Assembly: GCF_017565645.3 (NCBI RefSeq)
Contig: NZ_CP086136.1
Location: forward strand, 6,679,501-6,743,500
From: Bradyrhizobium barranii subsp. barranii
GTDB lineage: Bacteria; Pseudomonadota; Alphaproteobacteria; Rhizobiales; Xanthobacteraceae
Length of the DNA: 64,000 nt
Reading direction: 5' to 3'
The notes under the pieces were generated by a model that saw only the letters and a program-made list of their open reading frames with translations, ran no database searches and was not told where the DNA came from. How positions within the stretch are numbered: position 1 is the stretch's first letter; each line of letters starts with the position of its first letter. Shown in pieces: positions 16,784 to 25,839 of this stretch. The translations under genes were made by a program, and so were the position numbers.

Positions 16784-17901
16784 GTACCCGGAATCAGAGC
16801 TGAGTGATACGGCGGCCTTTGAAACGGCGTTGACGGACCTTTTTCTTGGTCCAGACGAAGGGCTCGGCTCTGTCGTTGTATGCGTTGACGTAGGCATCGA
16901 TGTGTTCCTGAAGCTGCTTGAGGCTCGTGAAGGAGGTGCCGCTGAGCGACTGCCCCTGCAAGATGGAAAACCATACTTCGACCTGATTGAGCCATGACGC
17001 ACTTGTCGGCGTGAAATGAAATTGCACGTTGGGGTGGGCCTTGAGCCAGTCCTCGTTCTTTTTATGGGTGTTGAGGTTGTCGAGGATGACGTGAAGCTTG
17101 CGGTTCGGAAAAGCCGCGGTGACGCTGTTCATGAAATCGAGAAACTCGACGCGGCGCCGGCGTTTTGAATGGGTCGCGATGATCTTTCCGGTGGCGACTT
17201 CGAGCGCCGCAAACAATGTTGTGGTGCCATGCCGCTTGTAATCGTGGCTTTGGCCGGTCAAGGCGCGGCCATTGGGCAACTTCAGATAACCCTGCGCTCG
17301 CTCCAAAGCCTGGATCGAGGGCTTCTCGTCCACGCACAGCACAATGGCCTTCGCCGGCGGCGCGACATAGAGGCCGACAACATCGGCGGCTTTGGCCGTA
17401 AAGTTCGGGTCGTTGCTCTCGCACCAGGACTTGCGAGCCACCAGGTCAATCTTGTGGCTGCGCAGGAACCGCCAGACATATTGGACATCGACATCGCCCA
17501 GCGCCTCGGCCAGCAGGGGGCCGGTCCAGCGCGCAAACCCTTGCGGTGGCGGCTTATCCAGCAGCTTCAGAATCCGCTTGTCGGTCGTCTTCGTATAGAT
17601 CGGCTGCTTGCCAGGCCGCGGCTTGTCTTGCAGCCCTTCAAGGCCATGGTCGGCATAGCGATGCCGCCAAAGGCTGACAATCCGCGGCTGGACCCCAACT
17701 TCCTTGGCGATCGACCGGGTGCTGCGCCCATCCGCCGCCAACAGAACTATCCGCGCCCGCTTCAAATCGCGCTGCAACGTCACCGGTGAGCGACAGCACG
17801 CCTCAAGCACCTTGCGATCTTTCCTCGAAAGGTGGACTTCTCTTGCTTCGGGTATCATCCCGACCTTGAATCACGACTCACGTTCCAAGAAAAGTGGGTA
17901 C
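16784..17901 (-). mobile_element. IS630-family insertion sequence
   Basis: An element of 1118 bases. Ends GTACCC (16784) and GGGTAC (17901) form a short terminal inverted repeat. The target TA is duplicated at 16782-16783 and 17902-17903 within CTAG, as expected for IS630. The single transposase gene fills it, reading on the minus strand. Removing the element restores an open frame across the target. Confidence 0.85.
16794..17858 (-). CDS. IS630-family transposase
   Basis: A 354-residue DDE transposase. The N-terminal helix-turn-helix region (about 25-80) contains RSIAKEVGVQPRIVSLWRHR. Catalytic acidic residues are visible in LCVDEKP, VILDNLNTH and NQVEVWF, in the order D-D-E and with the spacing usual for IS630/Tc1-type enzymes. 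It is uninterrupted and may be active. Confidence 0.92.
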   Translation of the reverse strand: MIPEAREVHLSRKDRKVLEACCRSPVTLQRDLKRARIVLLAADGRSTRSIAKEVGVQPRIVSLWRHRYADHGLEGLQDKPRPGKQPIYTKTTDKRILKLLDKPPPQGFARWTGPLLAEALGDVDVQYVWRFLRSHKIDLVARKSWCESNDPNFTAKAADVVGLYVAPPAKAIVLCVDEKPSIQALERAQGYLKLPNGRALTGQSHDYKRHGTTTLFAALEVATGKIIATHSKRRRRVEFLDFMNSVTAAFPNRKLHVILDNLNTHKKNEDWLKAHPNVQFHFTPTSASWLNQVEVWFSILQGQSLSGTSFTSLKQLQEHIDAYVNAYNDRAEPFVWTKKKVRQRRFKGRRITQL

Positions 17902-17903
17902 TA

Positions 17904-18095
17904 GTTTGGAGTAAGACAATGATCCGTGCGGCCGGCGATCTTGGCATTTCCGAGTTTACCCTGCGAAAGATATGTAAGCGCTGGCTGGTCCTGGTCCCGC
18001 CCGCGGGCACTTCAACCACAAAGATCTCAAGAAGCGGCCGCGCAAGCCGGCGCTGCCGCCGATCAGCGCGAGCGAGCCAGCAGACGTTGCCACCT
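17904..18095 (+). pseudogene. HTH-like protein, 3' part, after IS630
   Basis: The frame resumes with VWSKTMIRAAGDLGISEFTL and RKICKRW, a DNA-binding helix-turn-helix style sequence. After PPAG a frame change at about 18005 is needed to read HFNHKDLKKRPRKPALPPIS down to a TGA at about 18095. It is therefore both insertion-split and frameshifted. Confidence 0.55.
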
Positions 18096-18106
18096 GATTT
18101 TGGAAG

Positions 18107-18490
18107 CTACTTGCAGCCGCCGTAGTACTGCGAGGGGACAAATGTGCCGTTCATGATCGAGTGGCGGCTATGTACCGATCGACCGTCTGTATGACTGATC
18201 GTCGTGGTCTGAATTGCGCCTGTGGCCAGTTTTTCTTGAAATGTGATGGCCTGGTTACCGTTGAAAACGTCTAGGTCAGAAACGCCGGCGTTGCCGATCA
18301 GCACAGCTTTCTTGGTTAGTGTGTCCAAGACAAACTCGAGCCTAAAGCTCTCTTGCTTTATTCCAGATGGCGATGCCATCGCCTCGTATCTACATACCCA
18401 GCGCAGGCTATCAGCACGCGCATTCAGGAGCCCGGCGCCGAAGGTGATCGCAATCGTCAGCGCAGCCAGCATACAATTGAGAGTCTTCAT
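18107..18490 (-). CDS. secreted hypothetical protein
   Basis: A protein of 127 residues from the ATG at 18490, which follows AGGGGA; the open frame extends upstream to 18616 but without family-like sequence. A signal peptide (MLAALTIAITFGAGLLNARA) is followed by a mature part with two cysteines (WVCRYE near the start, GGCK at the end) and a FRLEFVLDTLTKKAVLIG segment. This pattern suggests a small periplasmic beta-sandwich. The function is unknown. Confidence 0.6.
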   Translation of the reverse strand: MKTLNCMLAALTIAITFGAGLLNARADSLRWVCRYEAMASPSGIKQESFRLEFVLDTLTKKAVLIGNAGVSDLDVFNGNQAITFQEKLATGAIQTTTISHTDGRSVHSRHSIMNGTFVPSQYYGGCK

Positions 18491-18688
18491 TCCCCTGCCC
18501 CAGTTTTGCAGCGCTAGTAGACAGTGGCGCAATTCATACACGGCTATCCCTGCGCGACCTCCCTCAGACATTTGCCTGCATAAGCTCGCAAGCACCATCT
18601 GCTGTGGCTCATCCAATAGTCGAACTCGACTGTCGAATGACTTCGTGGTTGCATCCCCAAACTAATAACACTATTTGGGGGACCAGGG

Positions 18689-18934
18689 ATGAAACAGCTT
18701 ATTTTGACGGCGGCGTTCTTGCTGACCGCTACCGCGGCCGACGCGCAATATTTAACTGGTACCGGCTCTAACCCGAGCACGCACACATCGTCTGGCTACA
18801 CCCGCAGCAACGGAACTTACGTGGCGCCTTACGTCGCTACAAATCCCAACGGCACGCAGCGTGATAACTTCGGGACCAGCGGCAACTACAATCCGTCCAC
18901 GGGTCAGAGCGGTCATCGGACGCCTCGATATTGA
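18689..18934 (+). CDS. small secreted hypothetical protein
   Basis: An 81-residue protein with a signal peptide (ILTAAFLLTATAADAQ). The mature part is short and rich in Thr, Ser, Asn, Gly and Tyr (YVAPYVATNPNGTQRDNFGT), a pattern seen in small exported proteins of Bradyrhizobium. GGGGGACCAGGG upstream supplies a ribosome-binding site. It diverges from the gene at 18107-18490. Confidence 0.65.
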   Translation: MKQLILTAAFLLTATAADAQYLTGTGSNPSTHTSSGYTRSNGTYVAPYVATNPNGTQRDNFGTSGNYNPSTGQSGHRTPRY

Positions 18935-19110
18935 GTGCGACCGGCGGGCGGATCGCTCGATAAATGTTGCTTCGTCGCGAACCAACTAAGCGGGGCACGC
19001 GCCCTCCGCAATGAGCCGACAAGCCTTGTTGGGCTTCGTGGCAGCCAATCCCCTTCGGCCTTGCGTACGCGTCGAGGTTGCGAGACAATGCTCGTCGATT
19101 GGGGGGAGTG

Positions 19111-20115
19111 ATGGGCAAATCGCGCTCAAGTGTCTTAATTTCGCTTGTACTTCTTACGTTATCTACTCACGGCCACTCTGCCGAAGTCAAAGTCGGCGTG
19201 GGTAAATCTGGGCAAGCGACGATCTGGATCACTGGAGAAATTGTTCCAGGCGACGCCGACAAGTTTTTGCAGTCAGTTCGCCAAGCCAACGATTCCGGGA
19301 AGTTTGTCGCGAACGTGAGGCTGGATTCTCCAGGCGGCAACTTGCTCGAAGGTGTAAAGATCGCCGACGCTATCAGGTTTGGCAAAACGTCTACCAACGT
19401 TGGCAAAACAGCGGTTTGCGCCTCTGCGTGTTTTCTGATGTTCGCTGCCGGTTCGACCAAGAACGCCGGCTACGGCGCACAAGTCGGCGTCCACGGAGCT
19501 TCAGGAGAAAATGGCGAAGAAACTGCCGCGTCAGGTGCTGCAACAGTATCCATGGCGAAAATCGGAAAGGAGCTCGGCGTCCCAGCCGCCATCATTGGTC
19601 GGATGGTCGTTACGTCTTCGCAGGATATGGTCTGGCTGAGCCCTCAGGAGCTTCAATCAATGGGCGTCACCATGATGGGCCGTCCATCTCAGGTCACTCC
19701 GCCCGTCGCCAATCTGCAGCAAACTCCGCCAAATGCACCTTTGTCGTTGTCCCCATCAGGCAGTGGCGTCACCGCTTCGCGGACCTCCAAGCCTGATACT
19801 GCCCCTACTTGGGCGGAAATGGTAAACAAGGCGATGGACCGATCGGCGAGTCAGAATAACGGAAAGCCGCTCCTTCATCGCTCCTGCCAGCCTGAACTAA
19901 AGGTGTGCAACATCGGTTTGAGCTACGTCGATAATCAAGGCAAAGTCGCCTTCTTGAAAACGGTCGAGGACATGAACGGCAAGGTCATCGTGCGTGAAGC
20001 ATGCACCTTGAATGAGTTCAAGGATGTCCGAATCTGCGTCGACTGGGACACCGGTATCTCTCATCGTGACATGAAAGACAGCAGCGGGACTTGGTCCAAG
20101 GTCGCGGATCAATAA
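19111..20115 (+). CDS. ClpP-like exported protein
   Basis: A 334-residue protein with an N-terminal signal sequence (SSVLISLVLLTLSTHGHSA). It has a domain of the ClpP/crotonase fold: strand LDSPGGNLLEGVKIADAI, then CASACFLMFAAG with the candidate nucleophilic Ser, then VGVHGASG with a candidate His. The start at 19111 follows GGGGGGAG; an upstream in-frame ATG at 19078 would mask the signal. The C-terminal third (about 215-334) is a separate polar domain with two Cys pairs. Proteolysis of periplasmic or membrane substrates is inferred from the fold; partners are unknown. Confidence 0.72.
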   Translation: MGKSRSSVLISLVLLTLSTHGHSAEVKVGVGKSGQATIWITGEIVPGDADKFLQSVRQANDSGKFVANVRLDSPGGNLLEGVKIADAIRFGKTSTNVGKTAVCASACFLMFAAGSTKNAGYGAQVGVHGASGENGEETAASGAATVSMAKIGKELGVPAAIIGRMVVTSSQDMVWLSPQELQSMGVTMMGRPSQVTPPVANLQQTPPNAPLSLSPSGSGVTASRTSKPDTAPTWAEMVNKAMDRSASQNNGKPLLHRSCQPELKVCNIGLSYVDNQGKVAFLKTVEDMNGKVIVREACTLNEFKDVRICVDWDTGISHRDMKDSSGTWSKVADQ

Positions 20116-20180
20116 GTCTTCGTGCCTGTCGGGTCACGGCTAAAGCTAAGCTTGAAGAGACATTCCTGCAAAGCATACCC

Positions 20181-20590
20181 CTAGGAAAATCCCAGGTCAT
20201 TCGTTACCGCGGAGCTTCCGAAACTGGATGACCCGACGCCAGCCTGCCGGGCGCGGCTCCGTCCGGGACGGCCGGGGGGATCGTCGTCAAAAGGCGTCCA
20301 CTCGACGTCTTCCATCCCGTAGGCGATGTACCACCAGCGCTCGGTGAGCGAGGCGCCAGCCCATGGGAATTCCTCTGGCTCGGATTCCTCGTCCTGCGGA
20401 TCGCCAGCGTCGAGGGGTACCGACTTGGCAGGGCTGTCCCATACCACCCCGCCGTTGGGGAGCTCAACGTATTCGCACTCAGGCGCATTCGTGCATTCGT
20501 CATCACGAACGCTAGGTCGTCTTCGTCATCGGCGACGAATAACCCGACCAGGTCGCGGGTCTCGATTATGCGAACGAGGTAAGCCGGCAC
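20181..20590 (-). pseudogene. hypothetical acidic protein with frameshift
   Basis: The first frame begins MPAYLVRIIETRDLVGLFVA and continues into DDEDDLAFV. A one-base change near 20500 moves it into the frame reading DECTNAPECEYVELPNGGVV, then WDSPAKS... and TERWWYIAYGMEDVEWTPF. The two halves together give a coherent acidic protein of about 136 residues, while each alone degrades after the junction. It is either a pseudogene or a single-base sequence error. Confidence 0.55.
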
Positions 20591-20712
20591 GCGCTGGGGT
20601 ATTCCATGAGGGAGCTACCATGCCCGCTAACTCCCAATGTGCCAATGCCCTGTGACCGCTTGCGTTCGCGCTAAAGTTGCGTCAAGCTCATTGTAGGACT
20701 GGGAGGACGAGC

Positions 20713-20937
20713 GTGGCACCGGACTGGCACGAATACGCAAGGGGCATCGAGAAGCAGCTTGAGCAACTGAGGAAAGATCTCGAGCCCCTTGAGTCGGGAA
20801 GGATGACGCTAGGTGAGCGCGAGGGAAGCGGCGCCTGGGTAGACGTCACCCAGGAGGCAATTGATCGCAATAAGCAGGTGATTGCGACGTACGAAGCAAT
20901 TCTGAAAGACGTCCGAGAGAATCGGATCAAAGGCTAA
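20713..20937 (+). CDS. small hypothetical coiled-coil protein
   Basis: A 74-residue protein from a GTG preceded by GGGAGGACGAG. The sequence is charged and helical (YARGIEKQLEQLRKDLEPLE, then DVTQEAIDRNKQVIATYEAI), so a coiled coil is likely. No signal peptide is present. The function is unknown. Confidence 0.6.
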   Translation: MAPDWHEYARGIEKQLEQLRKDLEPLESGRMTLGEREGSGAWVDVTQEAIDRNKQVIATYEAILKDVRENRIKG

Positions 20938-21003
20938 CCTCCGGACGGTCCACCTCTCTGCCCATGCTGATTTGCTGAGAGCCATCCCCTTCCGGGGGCC
21001 CCT

Positions 21004-21150
21004 TAGCCCGTCTTATTCGCGAGAGGGCGCCTGAGAGGCTGGCGAGCGTGGTGTAAAGCGCTGATGCGGCGTAGGATTCGGTTGCGAAGCCACCCCATCA
21101 CCTTCAACCGCGAACGCCACGCCCGCCATGACCGATGATACGATTTCAGA
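21004..21150 (+). repeat. solo left end of IS1380 (remnant)
   Basis: This stretch matches 21353-21485 closely, including the terminal TAGCCCGTCTTATTCG, the GATGCGGCGTAGGATTCGG leader and the first codons of the transposase (ATGACCGATGATACGATT). It then diverges. It is an older, truncated copy of the same element in the same orientation, about 200 bases before the complete one. Confidence 0.8.
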
Positions 21151-21352
21151 CCACTATCGAGAAGCAAGAATTCAACACAAATAAAACCTCTGCCTCGCGC
21201 TCGATCTCTTCATGCTTGATAGTCTCGTTTCGGAGGCTGATCACCTACCGCGTCTAATAGGCCGCTCGCGCCGGTTTCTTTGGACGCGGCACGACCGCGA
21301 CTCCACGTTTCGGCACAGAAATGATCGGGAGTCACTCAATCTTTCTTCAACT

Positions 21353-22976
21353 TAACCCGTCTTATTCGTAAGAGTGCGCCTGAGGGGTAAAGCGCTGATG
21401 CGGCGTAGGATTCGGTTGCGAAGCCAACCCCATCACCTCCAACCGCGAACGCCACGCCCGCCATGACCGACGATACGATTCCGCCCTTCTCGTTTCCAGC
21501 CATTCACGCCAAGAAAGTCACAGCTGCCTTCGATGGTGGACGCCTAACCTCGAATGGGGGCGTGATGCTTCTGGCGATGGCCGAGCGGCGTCTCGGTTTG
21601 GCCAACAATCTGGCCCGGGTGTTCCCGGATCGGCGCGATCCGACGCGGGTCGTGCACAGCCTGGTCGATATGCTCCGCGCTCGCATGTTCGCGATCTGCT
21701 GCGGCTACGAGGACGCCGACGACCTCGATCATCTGAGGTCCGATCCGGCATTCAAACTGGCCTGCGGACGGCTGCCGGACACGGGCCGGGATTTGTGTTC
21801 CCAGCCGACGCTGTCGCGGCTGGAGAATGCGCCGCGCCTGCGCGACGTGATCCGGCTGACCTACATTTTGGTCGACGCATGGATGGATAGCTACCCGCGC
21901 GAGCCGGCATCCGTCACGCTCGACATCGATGATACCTGCGACGTCGTCCACGGCCATCAGCAGCTCTCGCTGTTCAACGCTCATTATGACGAACGCTGCT
22001 TCCTGCCGATCCACGTCTACGACACGGAGAAGAGCCGGCCCGTGGCCGTCGTGCTGCGGCCCGGCAAGACGCCGGGCGGCGTCGAGGTGCGTGCCCATCT
22101 GCGCCGCCTGGTACGGCATATCCGGACGCGATGGCACAACACGCAAATTACGTTCCGTGGCGACGGGCACTATGCCCGGCCGGAGGCCATGGCGTGGTGC
22201 GAGACCAACGGCATCGACTACATCTTCGGTCTGTCCGGCACCAAGCCTCTCGCCAGAAAAGTCGACGAGGTCGCCGACGACATCCGCACGCGACGCGCCA
22301 TCGAGAACCTGCCGGTTCTGCGTGGCTATACCGAGACGCGCCACAAGGCAAAGTCCTGGGATCGCGAACGGCGCACTGTCGCCCGTATTGAGGCGACGAT
22401 GCTCGGCCTCGACATCCGCTTCGTCGTCACCAGCCTCGATGTCGGCTCGGCCGAGTGGATCTACGACAGCCTGTATTGCGCGCGCGGCCAAGCCGAGAAT
22501 CTGATCAAGCTGCATAAGACGCAGCTCGCCTCCGATCGCACCAGCTGCCGTTCGGCGCTCGCCAACCAGGTCCGTCTCGTGCTCCATACGGCCGCTTATT
22601 GGCTGATGCTGACCGTGCGCGACGCCATTCCCAAAGCCCGGGAATTGGCCGCTGCCGAGTTCGCGACGCTGCGTCTTCGTCTCTTGAAAATCGCTGCCCG
22701 TGTGGTCGAGACCACGAGCCGCATTCGCCTTGCGTTTGCCGCGGCATGTCCCGAAGCCGACCTGATCCGCGGCTTGCCAGGCGCGTTGCTGCCGCTCGGT
22801 CCTTGACCGGCGGGGCGTCCGCCCCCCGTTCGCCCAACCTATACCTCAAGCGCGTTGCAAAGTACGGGTCGTCAGGCGGTGAAAAGCCGAAGGCAATCCT
22901 GTGCGCCTCGTCAGACAAGATGTGCGGCCGCATCAATCGGGCCAAAAAGCCGCACTCTCACGAATAGGACGGGTTA
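21353..22976 (+). mobile_element. IS1380-family insertion sequence
   Basis: An element of about 1.62 kb. The left end TAACCCGTCTTATTCGTAAG and the right end (reading inward on the minus strand) TAACCCGTCCTATTCGTGAG form an imperfect inverted repeat of over 20 bases. It carries one transposase gene. I see no target duplication at the flanks, so a neighbouring deletion or recombination with the solo end may have occurred. Confidence 0.85.
21463..22806 (+). CDS. IS1380-family transposase
   Basis: A 447-residue DDE transposase of the DUF4338/IS1380 type. Typical features are the opening FDGGRLTSNGGVMLLAMAE, the central acidic segment SVTLDIDDTCDVVHGHQQ, and FRGDGHYARPEAMAWCE followed by GQAENLIKLHK. 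It is full-length and uninterrupted. Confidence 0.92.
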   Translation: MTDDTIPPFSFPAIHAKKVTAAFDGGRLTSNGGVMLLAMAERRLGLANNLARVFPDRRDPTRVVHSLVDMLRARMFAICCGYEDADDLDHLRSDPAFKLACGRLPDTGRDLCSQPTLSRLENAPRLRDVIRLTYILVDAWMDSYPREPASVTLDIDDTCDVVHGHQQLSLFNAHYDERCFLPIHVYDTEKSRPVAVVLRPGKTPGGVEVRAHLRRLVRHIRTRWHNTQITFRGDGHYARPEAMAWCETNGIDYIFGLSGTKPLARKVDEVADDIRTRRAIENLPVLRGYTETRHKAKSWDRERRTVARIEATMLGLDIRFVVTSLDVGSAEWIYDSLYCARGQAENLIKLHKTQLASDRTSCRSALANQVRLVLHTAAYWLMLTVRDAIPKARELAAAEFATLRLRLLKIAARVVETTSRIRLAFAAACPEADLIRGLPGALLPLGP

Positions 22977-23270
22977 GGGCGCCGAGCAAATCTCGCCGGG
23001 CCGGACCAGCCTACTGCGTCGTTGACTCAGCCACAGAGGTGCCCCCACCATCCGGGTAGGCCCCATGACCCACTCGCAGCCCATGTCCATTCGATTCGGC
23101 GTTCTACTTCTCGGCGCTGTGCCCAGAGCTGGCCCCGGTTGTTTGGACAGCGCCCCGCTGGATTTAAGTGGATTCCTGCCGGGTTATGCTGAACGCGGGG
23201 CTTTACGGTTTTGTCGTTGCGTCGGGAGGGCGTAGCCCGACCAGAGCGACGACAAAACCGTCGGCGACGG

Positions 23271-24098
23271 TCATGCGGCCATCACCATAGCTTGCGTGCC
23301 GAAGTAAGCCTCGTCGGGCGTGCGCCCGTCAAGGCTCGAGTGAGGGCGTCCCTGATTGTAGAAGGCCAGATACTTGGCAATTGACGCTCGCGCCTCGGAC
23401 ACGCTGTCGTAGGCGCGGAGATATACTTCTTCGTATTTGACCGTGCGCCAGAGCCGCTCGACAAACACGTTGTCGCGCCAGGCGCCCTTGCCGTCCATGC
23501 TGATGGCGATCTTCGCGTCCAGCAGCACATCGGTGAACTCGAGGCTGGTGAACTGGCTGCCCTGATCCGTGTTGAAAATCTCGGGCCTGCCGTGCTTCGC
23601 CAACGCCTCCTGGACCGCTTCGACGCAGAAGGCCGCCTCCATTGTGATCGAGACGCGATGGGCCAGGACCCGTCGGCTGAACACATCGACGACCGCCGCG
23701 AGATAGACGAAGCCACGCCGCATCGGAATGTAGGTGATGTCCATTGCCCACGCATGGTCGGGCCGCTCGATCTTCAATCCGCGCAACAGGTACGGGTAGA
23801 TCTTGTGACCCGGAGCCGGCTTGCTCGTGTTCGGGCGACGATAGACCGCCTCGATCCCCATGCGCTTCATCAGCGTCGCGATGTGGCGGCGACCGGCGTA
23901 TACGCCCTCCCGCCGCAGCAACGATCGCAGCATACGCGCTCCCGCGAAGGGATAATCGAGATGCAGCTCATCGAGCCGACGCATCAAGGCAAGGTCCTCG
24001 GCCGAAACTGGCCGAGGTTCATAGTAGACCGTGCTGCGAGCCAGCTTCAGGACCTTCGCCTGGCGCACGATAGAAAGATCATGATCGCGGTCGATCAT
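23271..24098 (-). CDS. IS3-family transposase OrfB (copy A)
   Basis: A 275-residue integrase-core protein. A helix-turn-helix region is followed by DDE landmarks: MDITYIPMRRGF, NTDQGSQFTS and ERLWRTVKYEEVYL. It is identical to the other copies apart from single substitutions. Because orfA of this copy is broken, it probably cannot make the fused OrfAB transposase. Confidence 0.9.
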   Translation of the reverse strand: MIDRDHDLSIVRQAKVLKLARSTVYYEPRPVSAEDLALMRRLDELHLDYPFAGARMLRSLLRREGVYAGRRHIATLMKRMGIEAVYRRPNTSKPAPGHKIYPYLLRGLKIERPDHAWAMDITYIPMRRGFVYLAAVVDVFSRRVLAHRVSITMEAAFCVEAVQEALAKHGRPEIFNTDQGSQFTSLEFTDVLLDAKIAISMDGKGAWRDNVFVERLWRTVKYEEVYLRAYDSVSEARASIAKYLAFYNQGRPHSSLDGRTPDEAYFGTQAMVMAA

Positions 24099-24396
24099 CG
24101 CTTTGCGCTCAGCAGGCCCGCCTTGGTGAGCGCGCCGGACAAAAAATCGTTTTCCAACGCCAGCTCGCCGATCTTGGCATGTAACGCCTTCAAATCGACC
24201 GGCGTCTCGGCCGATGTCTTGTCATGCCCAAACACGCCGGCGGCGCCTTCCAGGAGCTGGTTTTTCCAGATCGTGATCTGGTTCGGATGAACATCAAACG
24301 CGCCAGCTCCGCCAGTGTCTTGTCGCCTTTGACCGCAGCCAAAGCAACCTTCGCCTTGAATGCCGGAGAATGCGTCCGGCGGCTCTTCTTCGTCAT
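24095..24396 (-). pseudogene. IS3-family OrfA (copy A), frameshifted
   Basis: Compared with copies B and C, four bases (AGCT) are missing near 24300. The protein changes from ELAQLFDVHPNQITIW to ELARLMFIRTRS and leaves the correct frame. The helix-turn-helix needed for end binding is therefore lost. Confidence 0.85.
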
Positions 24397-24484
24397 CTTC
24401 GCTCCTGATTCGCAGCAAGAATCCTCGCCGCTGTCAGGCAGAAAATCCACTCAAGCTACTGTCCGAATTTGCGGGGCCAGCTCT

Positions 24485-25252
24485 GAAGGCCGATTGCACA
24501 GGAAGCGCGACCGGCAGCGGCTCACGACCTCGATTTGGACTTAGGAAGTTGGGGGTCTAGGGCGTTTGGGATGATGGGTCATTTGGTTCTCTGCCAGGTC
24601 CGATTATCAGGCGGTAGCTGGGACCCGAGCAGAATGCCATTTTTCAATTGTCTCGCCGCAGACGGCGCACTCGAAACTACTGAACTCTCGCTCGCAGGCC
24701 ATGCGTTCGGTACGGCGATAAACCGCACTTGCACGCGTGTGTCCCCACGGCCCCGTCCCGAAACCGAAGAATGCTCGTGCTTATTTAACGAGCCGCTATG
24801 ACGGCTCAGGAACCTTCTCAGGTACGGAGCATTTTCAAGTCGCTTCTGGCCTATGCCCCGTGGGTCGGAAGCTAAGTGAAAGCACGGCCCCAGCTTGCCA
24901 ATGGTTGGGGTCGTAGCTTTTTGGCGCCAAGGATCACTCAGAGAGCGCGAGCAGTGTGGCGCTGCCTATGTCGGAAGGCATACAGACCCGATTGCCGAAT
25001 CTTCCTAGACCTCAGTAAACCTCGGCGACCCCATTACCGCCAAGGCTTCCAACGGCTCTGGCATCTAGTTGTGCTGGGGCCGTTTTCGCGACCTGTAACA
25101 ACGCGCGCGAGCTACTTCGGTCGTGGTGGGGACAACGCCCGCCGTTTCACACTGGCGGGCCACCTGCACCAATGAATCGACCCCAGGCCGGGGACAGCAT
25201 CTAACGGCCAAAGGTCCGGATGGTTTTGGCGGATACGGTGTTATCTAGATTG
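24485..25252. other. mostly gene-free interval
   Basis: About 770 bases of degraded-looking sequence to the right of IS3 copy A. The only piece that looks protein-like is the short minus-strand frame at 24607-24702. I see no RNA gene or repeat. Confidence 0.45.
24607..24702 (-). CDS. very small Cys-containing protein or remnant
   Basis: A 31-residue frame starting MACEREFSSFECAVCGETIE and ending KWHSARVPATA. The FECAVCG motif looks like half of a zinc ribbon. I recall longer Bradyrhizobium proteins with a similar opening, so this may be a shortened relic. Confidence 0.35.
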   Translation of the reverse strand: MACEREFSSFECAVCGETIEKWHSARVPATA

Positions 25253-25375
25253 ATGCTTGAGATGATCCTGATCACGCTGAGTACAGGCCTCGTCTTGATC
25301 GCGGCTATCGTCGCAATCTTCGAGGGCGTGGCTGAGGTGGAGCTTCGGCGGCGATTGAGCGAGTACCTCGGTTGA
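25253..25375 (+). CDS. small single-pass membrane protein
   Basis: A 40-residue frame with one hydrophobic helix (MILITLSTGLVLIAAIVAIF) followed by a charged tail (EGVAEVELRRRLSEYLG). Size and layout match small inner-membrane proteins. The ribosome-binding site is weak, so expression is uncertain. Confidence 0.4.
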   Translation: MLEMILITLSTGLVLIAAIVAIFEGVAEVELRRRLSEYLG

Positions 25376-25555
25376 CGACCTCTTCGCCCCGCCCGTCCAA
25401 GCTGGCGGCCTGTTCTCGGTTGCCCGGAACGTTCTCACAGCGCTTTTGGTACTGGCCTGTTTCCGACCTCAGTGGCCTCGTTTGAAAACCGCAGTGGCCT
25501 AGTTTGCCTTAAACCTCGGCTTTCTGCGGCTCGGTAGATTGGTCTAATATGGGGT

Positions 25556-25777
25556 ATGCCGATCGATCTTAACGACTATTACATCGCCACTTCTCGCACG
25601 AGTAGCAGTCCCGAACGGTGGGGTTGGGAGATATGCCGGAAGAGCCAACCGTTGGGCATTAAAATGACCGCAGACGGTTTCCAGTCCGACACTGCCGCTC
25701 AATTTGCAGGAAAGAAGGCGCTGGCCGAGTTTCTTTCTGAACTCGAAAAGGAAGACAGGCGTCTGCGGAGAAAGTAG
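25556..25777 (+). CDS. small hypothetical protein
   Basis: A 73-residue protein with a sensible mixed composition: WGWEICRKSQPLGIKMTADG in the middle and a charged helical end AGKKALAEFLSELEKEDRRL. It is followed by a hairpin (GGCCGCC/GGCGGCC, 25778-25797) with a short T tail that may end transcription. The function is unknown. Confidence 0.5.
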   Translation: MPIDLNDYYIATSRTSSSPERWGWEICRKSQPLGIKMTADGFQSDTAAQFAGKKALAEFLSELEKEDRRLRRK

Positions 25778-25839
25778 GGCCGCCTCACCTGGCGGCCTTA
25801 ACCGAACACCGAGCCGCGCGGTAACGCCGATCGCCAACC

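Larger units (their letters stand above)
23125..24484 (-). mobile_element. IS3-family insertion sequence, copy A
   Basis: The first of three near-identical copies, here in the minus orientation. Ends AGAGCTGGCCCCG are inverted at both sides. It differs from the other two by a four-base deletion in orfA. The flanks show no target duplication (CCC on one side, GAA on the other), suggesting a later rearrangement at one edge. Confidence 0.88.

Noticed and set aside
16784..17901. IS630 as the cause of the island boundary
   Set aside because: It inserted inside an already resident gene at CTAG and is well inside the att repeats.
21544..22587. 347-residue minus-strand open frame in IS1380
   Set aside because: It is antisense to an intact transposase with all family motifs.
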